From Paraburkholderia sp. UYCP14C (GTDB taxonomy: Bacteria; Pseudomonadota; Gammaproteobacteria; Burkholderiales; Burkholderiaceae), in contig NZ_SELS01000005.1 in assembly GCF_004197395.1 (NCBI RefSeq), forward strand, positions 124,001-188,000: 64,000 nucleotides of DNA, given 5' to 3'. Numbering within the stretch: position 1 is the first letter of the stretch; each line of letters begins with the position of its first letter. Positions 1 to 8,613 of this stretch are shown here, piece by piece. Below the pieces are notes generated by a model, which saw only the letters and a list, made by a program, of their open reading frames with translations, had not been told where the DNA came from and did not search any database. The translations under genes and the position numbers were made by a program.

Positions 1-197
1 CCGTAGCGCGCGCTGAATGCGGCGGTGTCGGAGGCGTCGTCGGTGACGGCGAACACCGTGATCCCGTGCGCCGGCAATTGTTCGATGACGTGCGCGGGCA
101 GATGCGCGCTCCACTGGTCGCGCTCGATGACGTCCAGTTGCTGTACGAGTTCGTGCGAATGCATGATGAACGGAAAGGTGACATTAACCCGCTGCAT
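1..197 (-). CDS. Unidentified protein, N-terminal part only
   Basis: A minus-strand reading frame is open from position 197 to the left edge, giving about 65 codons that begin MQRVNVTFPFIMHSHELVQQ. A second in-frame ATG lies at 164 (MHSHELVQQL). I see no convincing ribosome binding site for either. The visible part ends in a segment reading VFAVTDDASDTAAFSARYG. That segment is loosely reminiscent of the start of YbaK/EbsC-like folds, but it is too little to name a family. The two plus-strand reading frames over this region look like shadows of it. The gene is divergent from the YihY-type gene at 350. Confidence 0.5.
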   Translation of the reverse strand, partial: MQRVNVTFPFIMHSHELVQQLDVIERDQWSAHLPAHVIEQLPAHGITVFAVTDDASDTAAFSARY

Positions 198-349
198 TCT
201 AGCGGTACGCGCGGACGGCCGCGAAACAGTGCTCGAAAGCAGCCCATGAAACGCACCACCTAACTTGTATAGTGACGTGACGGGCACGAGGTTTGCGCAA
301 GGCAACGGAGCAAACACCGTGAAAGCGCCGTCACGATTCAGACACGATC

Positions 350-1615
350 ATGGACATCGACACCCTTTCTCGCGAGAACCTCCAGCAGGCCGCGCGTCAT
401 CAGGCCAACTGGGCGATCGGCGCACTGCGGCAGTTCACGGAGAACCGCTGTCCGGCGATGGCGGCGAGCATCGCGTTCTATGCGGCGTTCTCGCTCGCGC
501 CGACGCTCGTGATGGTGCTCGCGGTGGCCGGCTGGTTCTTCGGCCCGGCGGCCGCGCGCGGCGAGCTGTTCGGTCACATCAACGGCCTGATCGGCGACCA
601 GGCCGCGGCCGGCGTGCAGACGATCGTCGAGAACGCGCATCACGCGGGCGCCAAAGGCGGCATCGCGACGATCATTTCATTCTCGCTGCTGGCGATCGGC
701 GCGTCGGCGACGTTCTCGTCGCTGAACAGTGCGCTCAATTTAGTGTGGCCGTACAGCGGGCCCCGCACGGCCAGCTGGCTCGCGCTGGTGCGGGTGCGGC
801 TGATTTCGTTCGGGCTCGTGCTCGGCGTCGCATTCCTGCTGATCGTGTCGCTGGTGCTCGATACGGTCATCGTTTTCATCGGCAACTGGTTGTGGGGCGA
901 CTCGCCGTATGTCGTGATCGGCAATCTGCTGCAGCTCGGCGTCGGGCTGCTCGTGCTGATCTTCGCGTTCGCCGGACTGCTCAAGTTCCTGCCCGACGCA
1001 CAAGTGCTGTGGCGCGATGCGCTGGTGGGCGGCATCGTCGCGGCCGTTCTGTTTACCGCCGGCAAGAAGCTGTTCGCGCTCTATCTCGCGCATGCGGGAA
1101 TGGCCAGCTCGTTCGGCGCGGCCGGCTCGCTCGCGGTGCTGCTGATGTGGCTGTACTTCTCGGCCGCGGTGCTGCTGCTCGGCGCGGAGTTTTCGGCGGC
1201 ACGCGGCAGGCTGCACGATCCGCGCGGCGGCTGGGGCATGCAGGGCGATGCGCCGCCGGGCAACCGCGCGAAGCTCGCGTCGGTGCTGGCGGCATCGACC
1301 GTCGCGGGGCACGCCACGCCATCTGCTCACGCAACTGTAGGCATGGCCGGCGACACGGATGCGCCGCTGCTGGCGGCGAACGCGGCGGCGCAAAAGCGCT
1401 CCGCGCATGAGACCGCGGTGGACGTCACGCGCAAAGTGCTCGACGCCGAAGCACAAGCCACCCGTTTCGCCGCGTCGGCGCTCGTCGAAGCGCGCCGCCA
1501 GGCGACGGTCGCCGACCGCTACGTGCGACGCAACCCGTGGACCTCGGTGCTGCTCGCGGCCGCCGCGGGGCTCACGGCCGCGGCCGTGGCGCGCCGTGGC
1601 GGCGCGCGGCGCTGA
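350..1615 (+). CDS. YihY/BrkB-family inner-membrane protein with DUF883-like tail
   Basis: 421 residues. Residues about 25-285 form the YihY/BrkB domain: several long hydrophobic segments, including one around residues 165-205 rich in V, L and I, with the family pattern near RCPAMAASIAFYAAFSLAPT. Members were once called ribonuclease BN, but the domain is now regarded as an integral membrane protein of uncertain function. After a low-complexity linker, residues about 340-421 resemble the ElaB/YqjD (DUF883) ending: an amphipathic helix, then RRNPWTSVLL and a short Ala/Leu membrane segment. DUF883 proteins are usually separate, ribosome- or membrane-associated proteins, so the tail is an unusual addition. 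The family call is firm; the identity of the tail is inferred. Confidence 0.85.
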   Translation: MDIDTLSRENLQQAARHQANWAIGALRQFTENRCPAMAASIAFYAAFSLAPTLVMVLAVAGWFFGPAAARGELFGHINGLIGDQAAAGVQTIVENAHHAGAKGGIATIISFSLLAIGASATFSSLNSALNLVWPYSGPRTASWLALVRVRLISFGLVLGVAFLLIVSLVLDTVIVFIGNWLWGDSPYVVIGNLLQLGVGLLVLIFAFAGLLKFLPDAQVLWRDALVGGIVAAVLFTAGKKLFALYLAHAGMASSFGAAGSLAVLLMWLYFSAAVLLLGAEFSAARGRLHDPRGGWGMQGDAPPGNRAKLASVLAASTVAGHATPSAHATVGMAGDTDAPLLAANAAAQKRSAHETAVDVTRKVLDAEAQATRFAASALVEARRQATVADRYVRRNPWTSVLLAAAAGLTAAAVARRGGARR

Positions 1616-1989
1616 AACGGGCGCTTCGATTGCCCTTGGACACAACGCGCCCCTTCTGTCCAGCCTGTCTAGTCATTTCATCGGCAATTTCTTTTATGTT
1701 TTCGCTACAAAGTCGAGCAGACGTGTAGACGACTAGATTACGTTCCGCATGCGAATAGGTGCGGATAGTGCTTACACTCAGGCGGTCATTGTCAACAAAT
1801 CAACAATAATGCGCATTTGGACGACAAATATCGCGCAAACAGAAATAATCGTTGATGGGCTTTAAATACAAGGGTTTGCATCGATTGTCAGTTTTTGGCG
1901 ACACTCTTTTTTTTCCGTTTCTACCCTGCGGAGCCGGTGAGCTATTCTGCAATCCGCAACAACGAACAATCATCTGCGTGGAGAAATGG
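1616..1989. other. 374-bp non-coding region before the porin
   Basis: This stretch is clearly more AT-rich than its flanks, especially about 1780-1960, as expected for a strong regulated promoter and leader. The frame upstream of the porin is open from 1852, but the signal peptide shows that translation starts at 1990. I see no tRNA, small RNA or long inverted repeat. Confidence 0.5.
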
Positions 1990-3174
1990 ATGAAACGAAT
2001 CGCACTGTCTACCCTCTCGCTGGCGCTCCTGGGCGTCGCTGGTGTCGCTCACGCACAAAGCAGCGTGACCCTCTATGGCGTGCTGGATGAGTCGATCCAG
2101 TACGTGAACAACTCCACCCCTCACGGTGGCGCACTGTTTCAAATGTTTGGCGGCAACCTGCAAGGTAACCGTTTCGGCCTGAAGGGCACGGAAGACCTCG
2201 GCGGCGGCCTGAAGGCAATTTTCCAGTTGGAAAACGGCTTTGACATCAACACCGGCAAGCTCGGTCAGGGCGGCCGGATGTTCGGTCGTCAGGCCTACGT
2301 TGGCCTGACCCATGACGCGTACGGCACGTTCACCGCCGGCCGTCAGTATGACCCGCTCGTCGACATGGTTCAGCCGCTGACCGGCGACAACTACTTCGGT
2401 AGCACGTTCGCAACGCCGGGCGACGTCGACAACAACGACAATAGCTCGCGCACCAACAACGCTCTCAAGTACGTTTCGCCGGTTTTCGCGGGCTTCCAGT
2501 TCGAAGGTTTGTACGCACTGGGCGGCACCGCAGGTTCAACGGGTTCGGGCCAATCGTGGGGTGCTGCGGCAACGTATGCCACGGGTCCGTTCAGCGTCGC
2601 TGGTGGCTACTTCTCGATGAGCAACAATCGCGCGACGGCCGTCGTCCGCACGACGGGCTGGACCAGCACGTCGGATGGGATGTTTGACTCCAACTTCCCG
2701 ACCGCAGCAGGCATCAACGCCGCCTACGCTACTGCGTCGCGAATCGGCATCGCTTCGGTGGCTGTTCAGTACGTTACCGGTCCGTGGACGGGTAACCTGA
2801 GCTACAGCAACGCGCAGTACTACCATGACGGTAGCTCGACCTTCGGTCAAACCCAGAAGTACAATGTCGGCCGCGCCTACCTCGGGTACCAGGTCACGCC
2901 GGCAGCACTGGTGGGTATTGGTTACGCCTACACGAAGGGTCACGGCGACTCGTCCGCTACGTATAACCAGGTTTCGCTGGGCGGCGACTACAACCTGTCG
3001 AAGCGTACTGACTTCTACCTGGTCGGCGCATGGCAGCATGCAAGCGGCGAGCAGCGTGTACCGGGCGTGGGCGGTACCCTCGAGTCGGCTACGGCTTCGA
3101 TCGGTTCGTATGGCAACCAGTCGAGCACCAGCAACCAGGTTATGGTCAGCCTCGGTATCCGTCACAAGTTCTAA
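1990..3174 (+). CDS. General porin (Gram-negative porin family, OmpC-like)
   Basis: 394 residues. It begins with a signal peptide (MKRIALSTLSLALLGVAGVAHA, cut before QSSVTLYGVLD) and ends in a C-terminal phenylalanine (GIRHKF), as outer-membrane beta-barrels do. Family motifs visible include GNRFGLKGTEDLGGGLKAIF and FGRQAYVGL. It should form trimeric 16-strand diffusion pores in the outer membrane. The start was chosen by the signal peptide, since the frame is open further upstream. Codon use is noticeably more biased (gcg, aac, ggc) than in neighbours, which fits high expression, and two strong hairpins follow the stop. No specific substrate can be inferred. Confidence 0.95.
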   Translation: MKRIALSTLSLALLGVAGVAHAQSSVTLYGVLDESIQYVNNSTPHGGALFQMFGGNLQGNRFGLKGTEDLGGGLKAIFQLENGFDINTGKLGQGGRMFGRQAYVGLTHDAYGTFTAGRQYDPLVDMVQPLTGDNYFGSTFATPGDVDNNDNSSRTNNALKYVSPVFAGFQFEGLYALGGTAGSTGSGQSWGAAATYATGPFSVAGGYFSMSNNRATAVVRTTGWTSTSDGMFDSNFPTAAGINAAYATASRIGIASVAVQYVTGPWTGNLSYSNAQYYHDGSSTFGQTQKYNVGRAYLGYQVTPAALVGIGYAYTKGHGDSSATYNQVSLGGDYNLSKRTDFYLVGAWQHASGEQRVPGVGGTLESATASIGSYGNQSSTSNQVMVSLGIRHKF

Positions 3175-3195
3175 TCGGACTTCGAGTCGGACCTG

Positions 3196-3219
3196 CTACG
3201 CAGCTGACGAGCTGCGTAG
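3196..3219 (+). terminator. Hairpin after porin (first of two)
   Basis: Perfect 10-bp stem CTACGCAGCT / AGCTGCGTAG with a 4-base loop, 21 bases after the porin stop. It has no T-run of its own, so it probably stabilises the mRNA 3' end ahead of the true terminator that follows. Confidence 0.6.
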
Positions 3220-3223
3220 CCCC

Positions 3224-3264
3224 AAAAAACCAGCCAGAGGCGATGCCGATGGCTGGTTTTTTTT
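3224..3264 (+). terminator. Rho-independent terminator of the porin gene
   Basis: The 12-bp stem AAAAAACCAGCC / GGCTGGTTTTTT is followed by further Ts to 3264. The A-run on the left also lets it work for minus-strand transcripts, here the Anbu gene that ends at 3332. Confidence 0.93.
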
Positions 3265-3331
3265 CGTCCTGAGGTTTGGGTGTGGGTGGGTCCGGGCGAG
3301 CCCGCCGACTGCTCCGAACCCGATGATGCAG

Positions 3332-4204
3332 CTAGCGCCGCTGCGCCTTGCCCTTGTCGGCCTGCGCGAGGATCTGCGCGGGCGACACATCGAGTTCATG
3401 CTCGAGGCCATCGGCGCCGACCGGCGCGCGATACAGCACCAGCGCCCGCTCCGACTGCAGCGATGGCGCCTCCAGCGACTGCTGCCAGTCCGGATTGGGA
3501 ATCTCGGCGAACACCTGGCGCAGACGCTCACCCCACGTGCGATGAATCATGTCGAAGTACGCGTTGTCGCGATCGATCGACACGAACCGCGTGACGCGCA
3601 GCGCATCCTTCTCGTACACGAGCAAGTCGAGCGGCAAGCCCACTGACAGGTTCGAGCGCAGCGTCGAGTCCATCGAGATCAGCGCGGACTTCGCGGCCTC
3701 GTCGAGCGGGGTGGCCGGCGTCAGCACCCGGTCGATGATCGGCTTGCCATACTTCGCCTCGCCGATCTGGAAGTACGGATTTACGGCCGACGACTCGATG
3801 AAATTGCCCGCCGCGTAGATCATGAAAAGCCGCATCCGGTTGCCGGCGATCTGGCCGCCGAGAATGAAGCTGCAATTGAAGTCGACACCGAACTTGTGCA
3901 GCGCCTCGGCCTCGCGCTCATGCACGCGCCGCACCGCGCTGCCGACCACGCGCGCGGCGTCGGCCATCGTCGGCACGCTCCACAGCGTGGGCTCGCCGGC
4001 ATCGGCGGGCTCGGACAGCTCGTGCAGCACCGCCTGCGTGATCGACAGATTGCCGGCCCCGAGCAGCACCAGCATGCGTTCGCCGGGCTGTTCGAACACC
4101 GACATCTTGCGCGCGGTACTGATGTGATCGACGCCCGCATTGGTACGCGTGTCGGACAGAAATACGAGGCCGTCGTTGACGGCCATCGCTACGCAGTAAG
4201 TCAT
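3332..4204 (-). CDS. Anbu (bacterial proteasome-like protease, BPH family)
   Basis: 290 residues of the Ntn-hydrolase/proteasome beta fold. After removal of Met the N-terminus is TYCVAMAVNDGLVFLSDTRT, so Thr1 would be the nucleophile. Asp17 (in FLSDTRTNAG) and Lys32 (in TARKMSVF) match the catalytic Asp and Lys of proteasome beta subunits. Anbu is the ancestral-beta-subunit relative that often sits beside transglutaminase-like, alpha-E and ATP-grasp genes, and that is exactly the context here. Locus A reads downstream from 7746 to 3332. A 190-bp gap before this gene suggests it may also have its own promoter. Known Anbu proteins assemble into ring- or helix-like oligomers; the physiological substrate is unknown. 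Confidence 0.92.
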   Translation of the reverse strand: MTYCVAMAVNDGLVFLSDTRTNAGVDHISTARKMSVFEQPGERMLVLLGAGNLSITQAVLHELSEPADAGEPTLWSVPTMADAARVVGSAVRRVHEREAEALHKFGVDFNCSFILGGQIAGNRMRLFMIYAAGNFIESSAVNPYFQIGEAKYGKPIIDRVLTPATPLDEAAKSALISMDSTLRSNLSVGLPLDLLVYEKDALRVTRFVSIDRDNAYFDMIHRTWGERLRQVFAEIPNPDWQQSLEAPSLQSERALVLYRAPVGADGLEHELDVSPAQILAQADKGKAQRR

Positions 4205-4394
4205 AAGGAATCCGCAGGAGGCAAAGGAACCGGGCTATTGTAATGCGGCGCACAGGCGCCTTTTATCCGTGTTTACGGCCTTTTTGACGGCCTTTTTTGC
4301 AGCCTTTTGCCGGCTGATTCTGAACAATTGTCAGGAATGTTGAATGCCGGCGCGCGCGGACGGTACAGACCTGCCGCGCGCGCGCCGCGGCCAG

Positions 4395-5195
4395 CTACTG
4401 CGTCATCTGCGTGCTGACCGCCACCGCCACGTGAAGCTCCTCTTCGAGCCCGCCGATGCGCCGGCCGCGCACCGGTGCCGCCGCTTCATAGTCGCGCGCG
4501 ACCGCGAGGCGGCAGTAGATCTCGCTGGCAAACGCGGCATGCGTGACGTCGATCGAAATCCAGCCTTTGCCTTCGAGCCACACGTCGACCCACGCATGAC
4601 TCGCGCCATGCGGCACGTCGCCGGGTTCGATATAGCCGCTGACGTAGCGCGCCGGCACACCGCGCGCGCGGCAGCACGCGAGCATCAGATGCGCATGGTC
4701 CTGGCACACGCCGTTGCCGAGCGCGAGCGCCTCGGCGGCCGTGCTCGTGACCTCGGTCACGCCGGACCGGTATTGCACGCGCTGCACGATCTGCTCGGAC
4801 AGCGCGAGCAGGCTTGCCGGGCTCGTCAGATTCGCCACCGACCCGGCCAGCTCGCGGATCGCGCCGTCGGCATCGGTCAGGCGCGTCGCGCAGGTGAAAT
4901 GCTCGAGCGGAATCGGGCCGGGCGGGTCGCGCAGCACGCCGTCGACGAGCGGCAGCGTGTCCACCTCGCCCGACACGCGCAGATGAATCTCGTCGTGCGG
5001 CTTGTTGATGACGAGCGTATGCAGCACGTTGCCGTAGGCGTCGAGCGTGGCGTCGAGCTTGCCCGGCGCGTCGATGCTCCAGCGCCGCACGGTCTGCCCG
5101 GCGCCGCTCGCGGGCGTCAGGCGCAGCTGCTGGATCGAATAATGAACGGTCGCTTCGTAGCGGTAAGAGGTGTCGTGGCGGATGGTCAGGTACAT
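4395..5195 (-). CDS. Transglutaminase-like cysteine protease (locus A)
   Basis: 266 residues. It has the N-terminal beta domain typical of the family (YLTIRHDTSYRYEATVHYSI) followed by a transglutaminase/protease core. The likely triad is Cys164 (GNGVCQDHAH), His200 (GASHAWVDVW) and Asp216 (WISIDVTH). Bacterial members are predicted peptidases or amide-forming enzymes rather than blood-clotting-type transglutaminases. Only 12 bases separate it from the alpha-E gene upstream, so the two are almost certainly co-transcribed. A paralogue at 31183-32073 shares the same layout. The target is unknown. Family call firm, reaction inferred. Confidence 0.9.
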   Translation of the reverse strand: MYLTIRHDTSYRYEATVHYSIQQLRLTPASGAGQTVRRWSIDAPGKLDATLDAYGNVLHTLVINKPHDEIHLRVSGEVDTLPLVDGVLRDPPGPIPLEHFTCATRLTDADGAIRELAGSVANLTSPASLLALSEQIVQRVQYRSGVTEVTSTAAEALALGNGVCQDHAHLMLACCRARGVPARYVSGYIEPGDVPHGASHAWVDVWLEGKGWISIDVTHAAFASEIYCRLAVARDYEAAAPVRGRRIGGLEEELHVAVAVSTQMTQ

Positions 5196-5207
5196 GAGAA
5201 AACTCCG

Positions 5208-6158
5208 TCAGGCCACTGGCAGCATCAGATAAGTACGCGCCACCAGATTACCCAGTTCGAACACGCGAGCGAGGAACTGCGTCAGATAGGCATGCAATCC
5301 GCTTTCGAAAATCTGCCGGATGTCGGCATACAGCAGCTCGGCGCGCAGCTTGCCGGCGAAACGCTCACACTGGTTCGAGCCCGAGGTGCGCAGCATCTCG
5401 AGATTGGTGCAGACACCGTCGAGCGAGGCGAGCAGCGAGCGCGGCATCTGCTGGTTGAGGATCATCAGCTCGACCACGCGCGCGGGCGTCACGACGTCGC
5501 GATACACCTTGCGATAGATCTCGAGCGCCGACACCGAACTCAGGATCGAGGTCCAGTAATAGAAGTCCTCGAGCTGGCGCGCGGCGTCGCGCGAATTCGG
5601 CTCGACGTTCGCGAAACGCACATCGAGAATCCGCGCGGTGTTGTCGGCGCGCTCCAGATAGGTGCCTAGCCGCGTGAAGAAGAACGCGTCGTCCTGCAGC
5701 GCGGTGCCGATCGACACGCCGCGCGACAGATGCGAGCGGAACTTGACCCACTCGAACAGCGCCCCCGGATTGCTCACGGCCCGGTCGCGCGAGAGCTGCT
5801 CGTTGAATTCGAGCCACGTGTCGTTGATGGTTTCCCACCACTCGGTCGTCAGCGTGCCGCGCACCGCGCGGGCGTTTTCGCGCGCGGCCTGCAGGCACGA
5901 ATGAATGCTCGACGGATTGCTCGCGTCGGCGACCATGAAGTCGAGCACGTGTTCGCGCGTCGGCTCGTCGTAGCGCTGCGCGAAGGCGCTTTCGAGCTCG
6001 GAGATGCGCAGCACCGAGCGCTGCGCGCGGGCCTCCTGCTCGGGCGTCTGTGGCAGCAGTTGCGCCTTCAGGTTGATGTCGAGCATGCGGGCGGTGTTCT
6101 CCGCGCGCTCCATATAGCGGGCCATCCAGAAGAGGTGATCGGCGGTTCGGCTAAGCAT
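5208..6158 (-). CDS. Alpha-E domain protein (locus A)
   Basis: 316 residues, mostly predicted helical, starting with the family signature MLSRTADHLFWMARYMERAENTARM. A second copy of the RADNTARILD-type motif lies mid-protein. Alpha-E proteins are all-alpha proteins of unknown biochemical role that accompany, or are fused to, circularly permuted ATP-grasp enzymes. The stop lies 12 bases before the transglutaminase-like gene. The same domain is present as a fusion in locus B (32070-34661). A scaffold or substrate-binding role is plausible but not shown by the sequence. Confidence 0.9.
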   Translation of the reverse strand: MLSRTADHLFWMARYMERAENTARMLDINLKAQLLPQTPEQEARAQRSVLRISELESAFAQRYDEPTREHVLDFMVADASNPSSIHSCLQAARENARAVRGTLTTEWWETINDTWLEFNEQLSRDRAVSNPGALFEWVKFRSHLSRGVSIGTALQDDAFFFTRLGTYLERADNTARILDVRFANVEPNSRDAARQLEDFYYWTSILSSVSALEIYRKVYRDVVTPARVVELMILNQQMPRSLLASLDGVCTNLEMLRTSGSNQCERFAGKLRAELLYADIRQIFESGLHAYLTQFLARVFELGNLVARTYLMLPVA

Positions 6159-6336
6159 GACGGCGTTCCATGTCTGTGATCTGAACGCGCGAGGCCTTCG
6201 TCGGAAACGAAAGTCCGCGCTGGTTATCCGTTAAGCGCCAGCGGCGCATTACCTGCCGGCTGGGCGCATCAGGTTGCGAGCGTCGCGCCCCCGCTGGCTC
6301 ATTGCGAGCGAAGCGAGAGACGCGCCAGCAACCGCG

Positions 6337-7746
6337 TCAGTCGACCATCCAGGTATCCTTGGTCCCGCCTCCCTGCGATGAATTGACGACCAGCGAGCCC
6401 TCCTGCAGGGCGACGCGCGTGAGGCCGCCCGCCACCATCGTGGTGGTCTTGCCCGACAGCACGAACGGCCGCAGGTCGATATGGCGCGGCGCGACGCCCG
6501 ATTCGACGAAGGTCGGACAGGCGGACAGCGCCAGCGTGGGTTGCGCGATATAACCGGCCGGACGCGCGATCAGCCGTTCGCGGAAAGCTTCGACTTCGGC
6601 CTTCGTCGAGGCCGGGCCGACCAGCATCCCGTAGCCGCCCGCGCCGTGCACTTCCTTGACCACCAGCTCCGGCAGATGCGCGAGCGTATAGGCGAGATCC
6701 TCGGGCTTGCGGCACTGATAGGTCGGCACGTTGTTCAGAATCGGCTTTTCGCCGAGATAGAACTCGATCATGTCGGGCACGTACGGGTAGATCGATTTGT
6801 CGTCGGCGATGCCGGTGCCCATCGCGTTCGCGAGCGCGACGCGGCCGGCGCGATACGCGGTGAGCAGACCCGGTACGCCGAGCGCGGAGTCGGGACGAAA
6901 CGCGAGCGGATCGAGAAAGTCGTCGTCGACGCGGCGGTAGATCACGTCGACGCGCTTCGGTCCCTGCGTGGTGCGCATGAACACGTAGTTGTCGTCGACG
7001 AACAGATCCTTGCCTTCGACGAGCTCGACACCCATCTGCTGCGCGAGGAACGTATGCTCGAAATACGCGGAGTTGTACATGCCCGGCGTCAGCACGACGA
7101 CGACCGGATCGTCGACGCCCTCGGGCGCGACCGAGCGCAGCGTATCGAGCAGCAGATCGGGATAATGCGCGACCGGCGCGATCCGGTTCTGCACGAACAG
7201 CTCGGGGAAAAGCCGCATCATCATCTTGCGGTTTTCGAGCATGTACGACACGCCCGACGGCACGCGCAGATTGTCTTCGAGCACGTAGAACTCGCCTTCG
7301 TCGCCGGCGCGCACCACGTCGACACCCGCGATATGCGCGTAAACACCGAGCGGCACGTTGACGCCCTGCATCTCCGGACGATACTGCGCGTTGGTGTAGA
7401 CCTGCTCGGCCGGCACGATGCCCGCGCGCACGATGTTGCGCTCGTGATAGACGTCGTGGATAAACAGATTGAGAGCCTGCACGCGCTGTCGCAAACCCGC
7501 TTCGAGCGTCTGCCATTCGCCGCGCGGGATGATGCGCGGAATCAGATCGAAGGGAATCAGCCGCTCGGTGCCGGACAGGTCGCCGTTCACCGCGAACGTG
7601 ATGCCGACGCGGCGGAACAGCAGATCCGCTTCCGCGCGCTTGCGTGCGATCGCTTCATTACCCTGGCTGTCCAGCCATCGCTCAAAGCGCGCGTAATGCG
7701 GCCGTACGCCATCGTCGGGATGGCGCATCTCGTCATAGCATCGCAT
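6337..7746 (-). CDS. Circularly permuted ATP-grasp enzyme (locus A)
   Basis: 469 residues. The start at 7746 (MRCYDEMRHPDDGVRPHY) was preferred to the longer open frame because this is the usual family N-terminus and a GGGG stretch lies about 7 bases upstream. Family features include NLRVPSGVSYMLENRKMM, an acidic PGMYNSAYFEH block and a C-terminal RPFVLSGKTTTMVAGGLTR segment. ATP-grasp enzymes form acyl-phosphates and ligate them to amines. This permuted type was predicted by comparative genomics to build peptide or amide linkages with alpha-E and transglutaminase-like partners. It is the first gene of locus A. Confidence 0.9.
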   Translation of the reverse strand: MRCYDEMRHPDDGVRPHYARFERWLDSQGNEAIARKRAEADLLFRRVGITFAVNGDLSGTERLIPFDLIPRIIPRGEWQTLEAGLRQRVQALNLFIHDVYHERNIVRAGIVPAEQVYTNAQYRPEMQGVNVPLGVYAHIAGVDVVRAGDEGEFYVLEDNLRVPSGVSYMLENRKMMMRLFPELFVQNRIAPVAHYPDLLLDTLRSVAPEGVDDPVVVVLTPGMYNSAYFEHTFLAQQMGVELVEGKDLFVDDNYVFMRTTQGPKRVDVIYRRVDDDFLDPLAFRPDSALGVPGLLTAYRAGRVALANAMGTGIADDKSIYPYVPDMIEFYLGEKPILNNVPTYQCRKPEDLAYTLAHLPELVVKEVHGAGGYGMLVGPASTKAEVEAFRERLIARPAGYIAQPTLALSACPTFVESGVAPRHIDLRPFVLSGKTTTMVAGGLTRVALQEGSLVVNSSQGGGTKDTWMVD

Positions 7747-8023
7747 GTCAGCCCCAGTCTTGTTGTCAAATAGAAGGCGAATGCGCTGCGCATTCGGTAC
7801 TCGACCTTCGATCAAGCAAGCGTTATGCCATTGAATATGCCGTGATAGAGCGCATTGACGTGCACGCTAACGGCGCATCCCCAGGGACTCGGAATACCTT
7901 GATCGTACTGTCGTGGATCATGATGCGCCAGTCAGGTGCGCGCGCGCCATCAGGGAGCACACTATGAGAGGCACGCTTGCCGTTTCGCCAATGGATTCGG
8001 CGAGCACTACGAAGCGTGCGCAT

Positions 8024-8061
8024 AAAAAAAGTCCCCGTGGATTTTTCATCCACGGGGACTT
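8024..8061 (-). terminator. Rho-independent terminator of the HU gene
   Basis: Perfect 14-bp stem (arms 8029-8042 and 8048-8061) with a 5-base loop. The seven As at 8024-8030 give a T-run on the minus strand. It sits about 100 bases after the HU stop. The 414-bp gap 7747-8160 otherwise contains only the locus A promoter region and no credible gene. Confidence 0.92.
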
Positions 8062-8160
8062 CGATCACCTGCTTGCAGGTGCCATTTGAAGCACTCAAAC
8101 GTCAGGCACGGTTAAACCCGACAGCGCCATGCCGACGCCTGAATCGTGCAAGCAACGTGC

Positions 8161-8613
8161 TTAAGCAGCCGCTGCGTCCTTCAGCTTCTTCAGCGCGCGT
8201 GCCTTGATGCGCACGCTAGCCGGCTTGGCCGGGAACCAGCGCTCTTCACCCGTGAACGGGTCTTTGCCGAAGCGCTTCTTCTTCGCCGGAACAGCCTGCA
8301 CGACGATCTTCAGCAGACCCGACAGCGTGAATTCGCCAGCGCCCTTCTTGTGCACCGTGCCGAGGATCGTGTCTTCGAGCGCGGCCAGCACAGCCTTGGC
8401 GGTCTTCGGTTCCACTGCAGCACGCTCAGCGATGTGAGCTGCCAACGAGGCCTTCGTGAAGGTGTCCTTGATCGGCGCCGGTGCGCCAGACGCCTTCACG
8501 GCGACCTTCTTGGCTGCGACGGCTTTCTTCGCAGGAACTTTCTTTGCAGCAACCTTCTTGGTCGGTACCGGGGCAGCAGCCTTCTTGGCCACCTTTTTTG
8601 CGGAAGTCGGCAT
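8161..8613 (-). CDS. HU-family DNA-binding protein with Lys/Ala-rich N-terminal extension
   Basis: 150 residues. The first about 60 residues are a repeated Lys/Ala/Val tail (KKVAAKKVPAKKAVAAKKVA) resembling histone H1 C-termini. The rest is an HU/IHF fold, with FTKASLAAHIAERAAV at its start and a basic arm around GKDPFTGEERWFPAKPASVRIKA. The start at 8613 is supported by AGGAGA 5-6 bases upstream. Ordinary HU is about 90 residues, so this is the extended form known from Burkholderiaceae, expected to compact DNA through both parts. It is monocistronic with a strong terminator. Family call firm; the gain of function from the tail is inferred. Confidence 0.92.
   Translation of the reverse strand: MPTSAKKVAKKAAAPVPTKKVAAKKVPAKKAVAAKKVAVKASGAPAPIKDTFTKASLAAHIAERAAVEPKTAKAVLAALEDTILGTVHKKGAGEFTLSGLLKIVVQAVPAKKKRFGKDPFTGEERWFPAKPASVRIKARALKKLKDAAAA

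Noticed and set aside
25-263. Two plus-strand reading frames of 65-74 codons
   Set aside because: They lie opposite the better minus-strand frame that reads MQRVNVTFPFI; no domain, no ribosome site.
1852-1989. Longer start of the porin
   Set aside because: Would put 46 residues before a perfect signal peptide; the true start is at 1990.
4205-4394. Repeated GGCCTTTTT-like words as an RNA or terminator
   Set aside because: Words recur (tttacggcctttttgacggccttttttg) but form no clear stem on the transcribed strand; left as intergenic.
7823-8098. 91-codon minus-strand frame
   Set aside because: It runs through the HU terminator hairpin and has no family pattern.
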